Positions 4,971 through 7,511 of a DNA stretch of 7,511 nucleotides are shown piece by piece. The stretch covers positions 1 to 7,511 of the forward strand of contig JAUJLZ010000062.1 in the NCBI GenBank assembly GCA_030447125.1, given 5' to 3'. How positions within the stretch are numbered: position 1 is the first letter of the stretch; the number at the start of each line of letters is the position of its first letter. The notes under the pieces are model-generated. The model saw only the letters and a list, made by a program, of their open reading frames with translations, was not told the DNA's origin and ran no database searches. The translations under genes and the position numbers were made by a program. This stretch comes from Acidimicrobiales bacterium (lineage in GTDB: Bacteria; Actinomycetota; Acidimicrobiia; Acidimicrobiales; CADCSY01).

Positions 4971-6191
4971 ATGGCCGACCCCAAGGTCCTCGCCCTCATC
5001 ATGGCCGGTGGCGCCGGAAGCAGGTTGGCGCCGCTGACCGATCGCCGGGCCAAACCGGCCATCCCCTACGCCGGCGTCTACCGGCTGGTCGACTTCCCGC
5101 TGTCCAACTGCGCCCACAGCGCCATCACCGACGTCTGGGTCCTCCAGCAGTTCCAGCCCCATGCGTTGGGCCAGCACCTGGCGGGCGGGCGGCCCTGGGA
5201 CCTCGACCGCACCCGAGGTGGGCTCCAGGTGTTGTTCCCCCACCAGGGCGACGACGAGGGCGGGTGGCACCAGGGCAACGCCGACGCCATCTACCGCAAC
5301 CACTCGGCCGTGCGCGACCTCGGCCCTGACCTCGTCGTGGTGCTGAGCGCCGACCACATCTACAAGCTCGACTACCGCGACGTGGTGACCACCCACCTCG
5401 AACGGGACGCCGAGCTCACCCTGGTGACGACCGTGGTGCCAACCGACGAGGTCAGCCGCTTCGGCAACGTGGAGGTCGACGACGACGGCCGGGTCCGGGC
5501 GTTCCGCTACAAGCCCGACCAGCCACTGGGCGACGTGGCCACCACCGAGGTCTTCGTCTTCGACACCCACCGGCTGCTCGACGCCCTCGAGGAGTTGGCG
5601 GACGGCGACGGCGGTGGAGAGGGGGGGGATGGCGCCTTGGAGGACTTCGGCGATCAGCTCCTCCCGTACTTCGTGGGCCGGGGCCAGGTGTGGGAGCACC
5701 GCTTCGAGGCCTATTGGCGTGACGTGGGCACCCCCGAGAGCTACTGGGGGTCGCACATGGATCTGCTCGGACCCGAGCCGCTCCTGCGCCTGGACGATCC
5801 GGCGTGGCCCATCCTCACCACGCCGGGGACCCGCCCACCCGCCCGGCTCTGCGGCTCGGCCTCGATCGACGACTCCCTGATCTCACCCGGCTGCGTCGTG
5901 CGGGGCCGGGTGCAGCGATCGGTGCTGGGCCCGGGCGTGGTCGTCGAGGAAGGAGCCGAGGTGCACGACTCGGTGCTCCTGCACGACGCCGTGGTGGAGT
6001 CGGGGGCGCAGGTGGCCGCGGTGGTGGCCGACATGGGCGTCCGCATCGGCCCTGGGGCCTCCGTGGGTCGACGGCCAGATCCGGGCCGGCGCTGCGGCGA
6101 CGACGACCTGGTGGTGCTGGGGGAGGGGACGGAGGTGCCGCCCGGGGCCGAGATGGCTCCCGGGAGCCGGGAGCCCTCGCTACGGTCGTGA
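4971..6191 (+). CDS. glgC: GlgC-like glucose-1-phosphate adenylyltransferase family protein
   Basis: The family makes ADP-glucose from glucose-1-phosphate and ATP, the first committed step to glycogen or other alpha-glucans. The 406 residues split into a nucleotidyltransferase domain (about 1-265) and a left-handed beta-helix (about 290-395). Visible motifs are the nucleotide loop ALIMAGGAGSRLAPLT (8-23), RRAKPAIPYAGVYRLVDFPLSN (25-46 region), GRPWDLDRTRGG (73-84), QGNADAIYRN (101-110), SADHIYKLDY (126-135, Asp128 matching the catalytic Asp), YKPDQP (180-185) and YWRDVGTPESYW (248-259). Lys181 matches the sugar-phosphate Lys of E. coli GlgC, but the preceding Glu is replaced by Tyr180. The E. 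coli-type C-terminal end is also replaced by an Arg/Asp-rich loop with DDDLVVLG (377-384). Substrate is therefore probable rather than proven. ATG 4971 has AGGGGG at 4958-4963, and the gap to the gene before is 1 base. A G8 tract lies at 5621-5628. Confidence 0.88.
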   Translation: MADPKVLALIMAGGAGSRLAPLTDRRAKPAIPYAGVYRLVDFPLSNCAHSAITDVWVLQQFQPHALGQHLAGGRPWDLDRTRGGLQVLFPHQGDDEGGWHQGNADAIYRNHSAVRDLGPDLVVVLSADHIYKLDYRDVVTTHLERDAELTLVTTVVPTDEVSRFGNVEVDDDGRVRAFRYKPDQPLGDVATTEVFVFDTHRLLDALEELADGDGGGEGGDGALEDFGDQLLPYFVGRGQVWEHRFEAYWRDVGTPESYWGSHMDLLGPEPLLRLDDPAWPILTTPGTRPPARLCGSASIDDSLISPGCVVRGRVQRSVLGPGVVVEEGAEVHDSVLLHDAVVESGAQVAAVVADMGVRIGPGASVGRRPDPGRRCGDDDLVVLGEGTEVPPGAEMAPGSREPSLRS

Positions 6192-7133
6192 GCCCGAACG
6201 GGCTTCGGCGGCCTCGACCGACGCCAACCAGAGGTCTTCGAAGGCCGCTTGGTCGACATCGAGGGCGACTCGGACCCGCCGACCGTGGCCGCTGTCGGCG
6301 AAGCGCAGGACCTCACCGTCGAGGATGGCCTCTACCGGTCGCTCCTCCAGCGTGATGCCGGGCCACCCGAGGGCGGCGGCGCAGGTGAGGGGATCGTGCA
6401 GGAAGGCGAGGAGATCGTCGGGCAGGCCAGCGTGGGCGCGCCCCAGCTCGCCGGTCGAGCGGTCGGCGGCCTGGAGCTCCCCTTGGAGGGCCAGCAAGCG
6501 CCCGAGGGGACCGGCAACGCCCAGGCGCTCGAGGTGTCGCCGTCGCAGGTGGGCCCGGATGGTCAACGAGAGCGGCACCATGGTCACCTCGCCGGCGTGG
6601 GCGACCACCAGGCGTGCGGCCGTGGTGTCGCACTGCACGTTCCAGTCCCGGGCGGGGTCCCACGCCGGCAGGCCGTCGGAGGGTGGATCGAACCACCCGC
6701 CCATCATCACCACGTGGGTGCGGGCGAACAGGCCCGGTCGCTCGACCGCCAAGAACGCCAGGTTGGTGAACGGGCCGATGGCGATGATCGTCGCCCCGGC
6801 CTCGACGCTGCTGGCCAGCAGCCGTAGGGCCGAGCCGGCGGGGGCGGGCGCCGGTGCCACCGGTTGGCGCCAGTACTGCTCATCGTCGGGGAGGGTGCCG
6901 GGCATGAGCAAGGTGGTCATGGACACCTCAGCGCCAGCGGCCACGGGCACGTCGTCGCGTCCCACCAGGCCCAGCACGTGGCGCACGTACCCCGCTCGTT
7001 GACCTCTTGGATCGATGCCGGTGGTGACGCCGGTGAGCTCGACCCCGGCTGAGCCGAGCAGCATCACCAGCGCCGCGAGATCGTCGGTGCTGGTGCCGAG
7101 GTCGGTGTCGAGGTGCACTCTCAGGACATCCAT
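6180..7133 (-). CDS. Nucleoside hydrolase (IUNH family)
   Basis: The family hydrolyses the N-glycosidic bond of ribonucleosides to give ribose and a free base, typically in purine or pyrimidine salvage in the cytosol. The 317 residues match the usual ~310-330. The N-terminus reads HLDTDLGTSTDDLAAL (7-22), the Ca2+/ribose-binding Asp cluster, with Asp9, Asp11, Asp17 and Asp18 kept. Also present are GPFTNLAFLA (120-129), VVMMGGWF (141-148), RDWNVQCDTTAARLV (162-176, matching the EFN-type ribose motif) and FLHDPL (244-249, with the metal-site Asp247). Relative to the common DTDxGxDxDD form, the middle Asp is Ser15, and the Glu of the EFN-like motif is Asp163. Substrate is not predictable. The ATG at 7133 is chosen because it leaves the usual few residues before the DTD motif; the frame stays open to 7202 but that part overlaps the upstream gene. 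It sits 29 bases after the DUF1622-like gene and overlaps the GlgC-like gene by 12 bases tail to tail. Confidence 0.92.
   Translation of the reverse strand: MDVLRVHLDTDLGTSTDDLAALVMLLGSAGVELTGVTTGIDPRGQRAGYVRHVLGLVGRDDVPVAAGAEVSMTTLLMPGTLPDDEQYWRQPVAPAPAPAGSALRLLASSVEAGATIIAIGPFTNLAFLAVERPGLFARTHVVMMGGWFDPPSDGLPAWDPARDWNVQCDTTAARLVVAHAGEVTMVPLSLTIRAHLRRRHLERLGVAGPLGRLLALQGELQAADRSTGELGRAHAGLPDDLLAFLHDPLTCAAALGWPGITLEERPVEAILDGEVLRFADSGHGRRVRVALDVDQAAFEDLWLASVEAAEARSGSRP
6191..6204. terminator. Short hairpin at the tail-to-tail junction
   Basis: AGCCC (6191-6195) pairs with GGGCT (6200-6204) around a 4-base loop, GAAC; the 14 bases are self-complementary except for the central AA. It begins on the last base of the GlgC-like stop codon and is inside the final codons of the nucleoside hydrolase. 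A hairpin here could help stop transcription from either side, but the stem is short and no T-run follows on either strand, so the call is weak. Confidence 0.25.
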
Positions 7134-7162
7134 GCTGGCCCCGCCTGCCCCGCCCGCGGTGG

Positions 7163-7510
7163 CTAGGCCTGTTCCTCGCTCGTGCGCTGCTGCCACGGCC
7201 ATCGGCCGTTGATCTCCAGCTCGAGGGTGAACGAGAGGAACGTACGGATCAAGACGATGAGGGCGAGCACCCCCACCGAGCTGAAGTTCGGGGAGATGGC
7301 GACGGTGCGGATGATGTCGCCGGCGACGAGCAGCTCGAGGCCGAGGAGGATGGACCGCCCGATCGACCGCCGGCAGCCGGCGTAGCCGTCACCTTCCCGA
7401 TGGGCCAAGGCGAAGCGGACCAAGGCCAAGGCGATGCCCACGACGATGACGGCGATGCCCACCGTCTCGACCACCCTGCCGACGGTCTCGATGGCCTCCT
7501 CGAAGCTCAC
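7163..7510 (-). CDS. DUF1622 family small membrane protein, start at window edge
   Basis: The 115-residue product shows three hydrophobic segments: about 14-36 (VETVGIAVIVVGIALALV region), 51-71 (RSILLGLELLVAGDIIRTVAI region) and 77-96 (the IRTFLSFTLELEI region at its end). The block GLELLVAGDIIRTVA followed by VLIRTFLSFTLELEI is the hallmark I associate with DUF1622, a family of ~110-130-residue integral membrane proteins of unknown function. The stop is TAG (7165-7163 on the minus strand). GTG at 7510 gives a typical length, but it is one base from the window edge and its ribosome site cannot be seen, so the true start may lie outside. It probably shares a transcript with the nucleoside hydrolase 29 bases downstream. 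The charged C-terminus (residues 99-115) is expected to be soluble. Confidence 0.85.
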   Translation of the reverse strand: MSFEEAIETVGRVVETVGIAVIVVGIALALVRFALAHREGDGYAGCRRSIGRSILLGLELLVAGDIIRTVAISPNFSSVGVLALIVLIRTFLSFTLELEINGRWPWQQRTSEEQA

Positions 7511-7511
7511 C

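Noticed and set aside
3536..5062. 508-residue open frame on the minus strand opposite the 470-aa gene
   Set aside because: Its composition (long runs of Glu/Leu/Val/His/Gly) is what the reverse complement of a GC-rich gene gives. It shows no domain and spans two real genes with clear homology or codon logic on the plus strand.
7134..7202. 23-residue N-terminal extension of the nucleoside hydrolase
   Set aside because: It overlaps the 3' end of the DUF1622-like gene and is Ala/Gly-rich. ATG 7133 gives the standard distance to the DTD motif.
1..7511. tRNA, rRNA, CRISPR, insertion sequence, attachment site or riboswitch
   Set aside because: No cloverleaf, spaced direct repeats, transposase, terminal inverted repeats or recognisable aptamer was seen. 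Nearly all bases are accounted for by coding regions.

Overview
The window is very GC-rich (clearly above 65% by eye), densely packed, uses GTG as well as ATG starts, and has short or negative gaps between genes. These traits, a GlgC-family protein with an actinobacterial type of signature (GRPWDLDRTRGG) and a Gram-positive type HemY/CgoX oxidase, suggest a high-GC actinobacterium. Acidimicrobiia or a relative is a plausible guess, but the sequence alone does not prove it. No mobile element, CRISPR array, tRNA or rRNA is visible, and the region looks like chromosomal housekeeping DNA.

Left part (1-3522): late haem biosynthesis. A 5'-truncated hemE (uroporphyrinogen decarboxylase) overlaps hemH/cpfC (ferrochelatase) by 4 bases, so the two are probably translationally coupled. 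A small gene for a 98-residue protein on the minus strand (1804-2100) converges on hemH with a 20-base overlap. After a 48-base divergent gap, hemG/hemY/cgoX (FAD-dependent coproporphyrinogen/protoporphyrinogen oxidase) runs on the plus strand. HemE makes coproporphyrinogen III, HemG/CgoX oxidises it and HemH/CpfC inserts iron. The last enzyme of the coproporphyrin route, ChdC/HemQ, is not in the window.

Centre (3538-6191): a two-gene unit only 1 base apart. It holds a 470-residue soluble protein of a conserved family with no function I can assign, then a GlgC-like sugar nucleotidyltransferase with a left-handed beta-helix C-terminus. A strong Shine-Dalgarno ahead of the first gene sits closer to a 3-codon minicistron (ATG-GTG-CAG-TGA) than to the gene's own GTG start. 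This pair is the best candidate here for an undescribed function.

Right part (6180-7511): minus-strand genes reading towards the GlgC-like gene. They are a DUF1622-type small membrane protein at the window edge and, 29 bases downstream, an inosine/uridine-preferring type nucleoside hydrolase whose end overlaps the GlgC-like gene by 12 bases.

The most notable observations are a His-to-Trp change in the NLGHG motif of HemE, a strong stem-loop in an unusual C-terminal tail of HemE, a triple alternating inverted repeat just after the hemH stop, the minicistron, the 470-aa/GlgC-like pair, and a G8 tract in the GlgC-like gene. There is no gene-free stretch over 300 bases.
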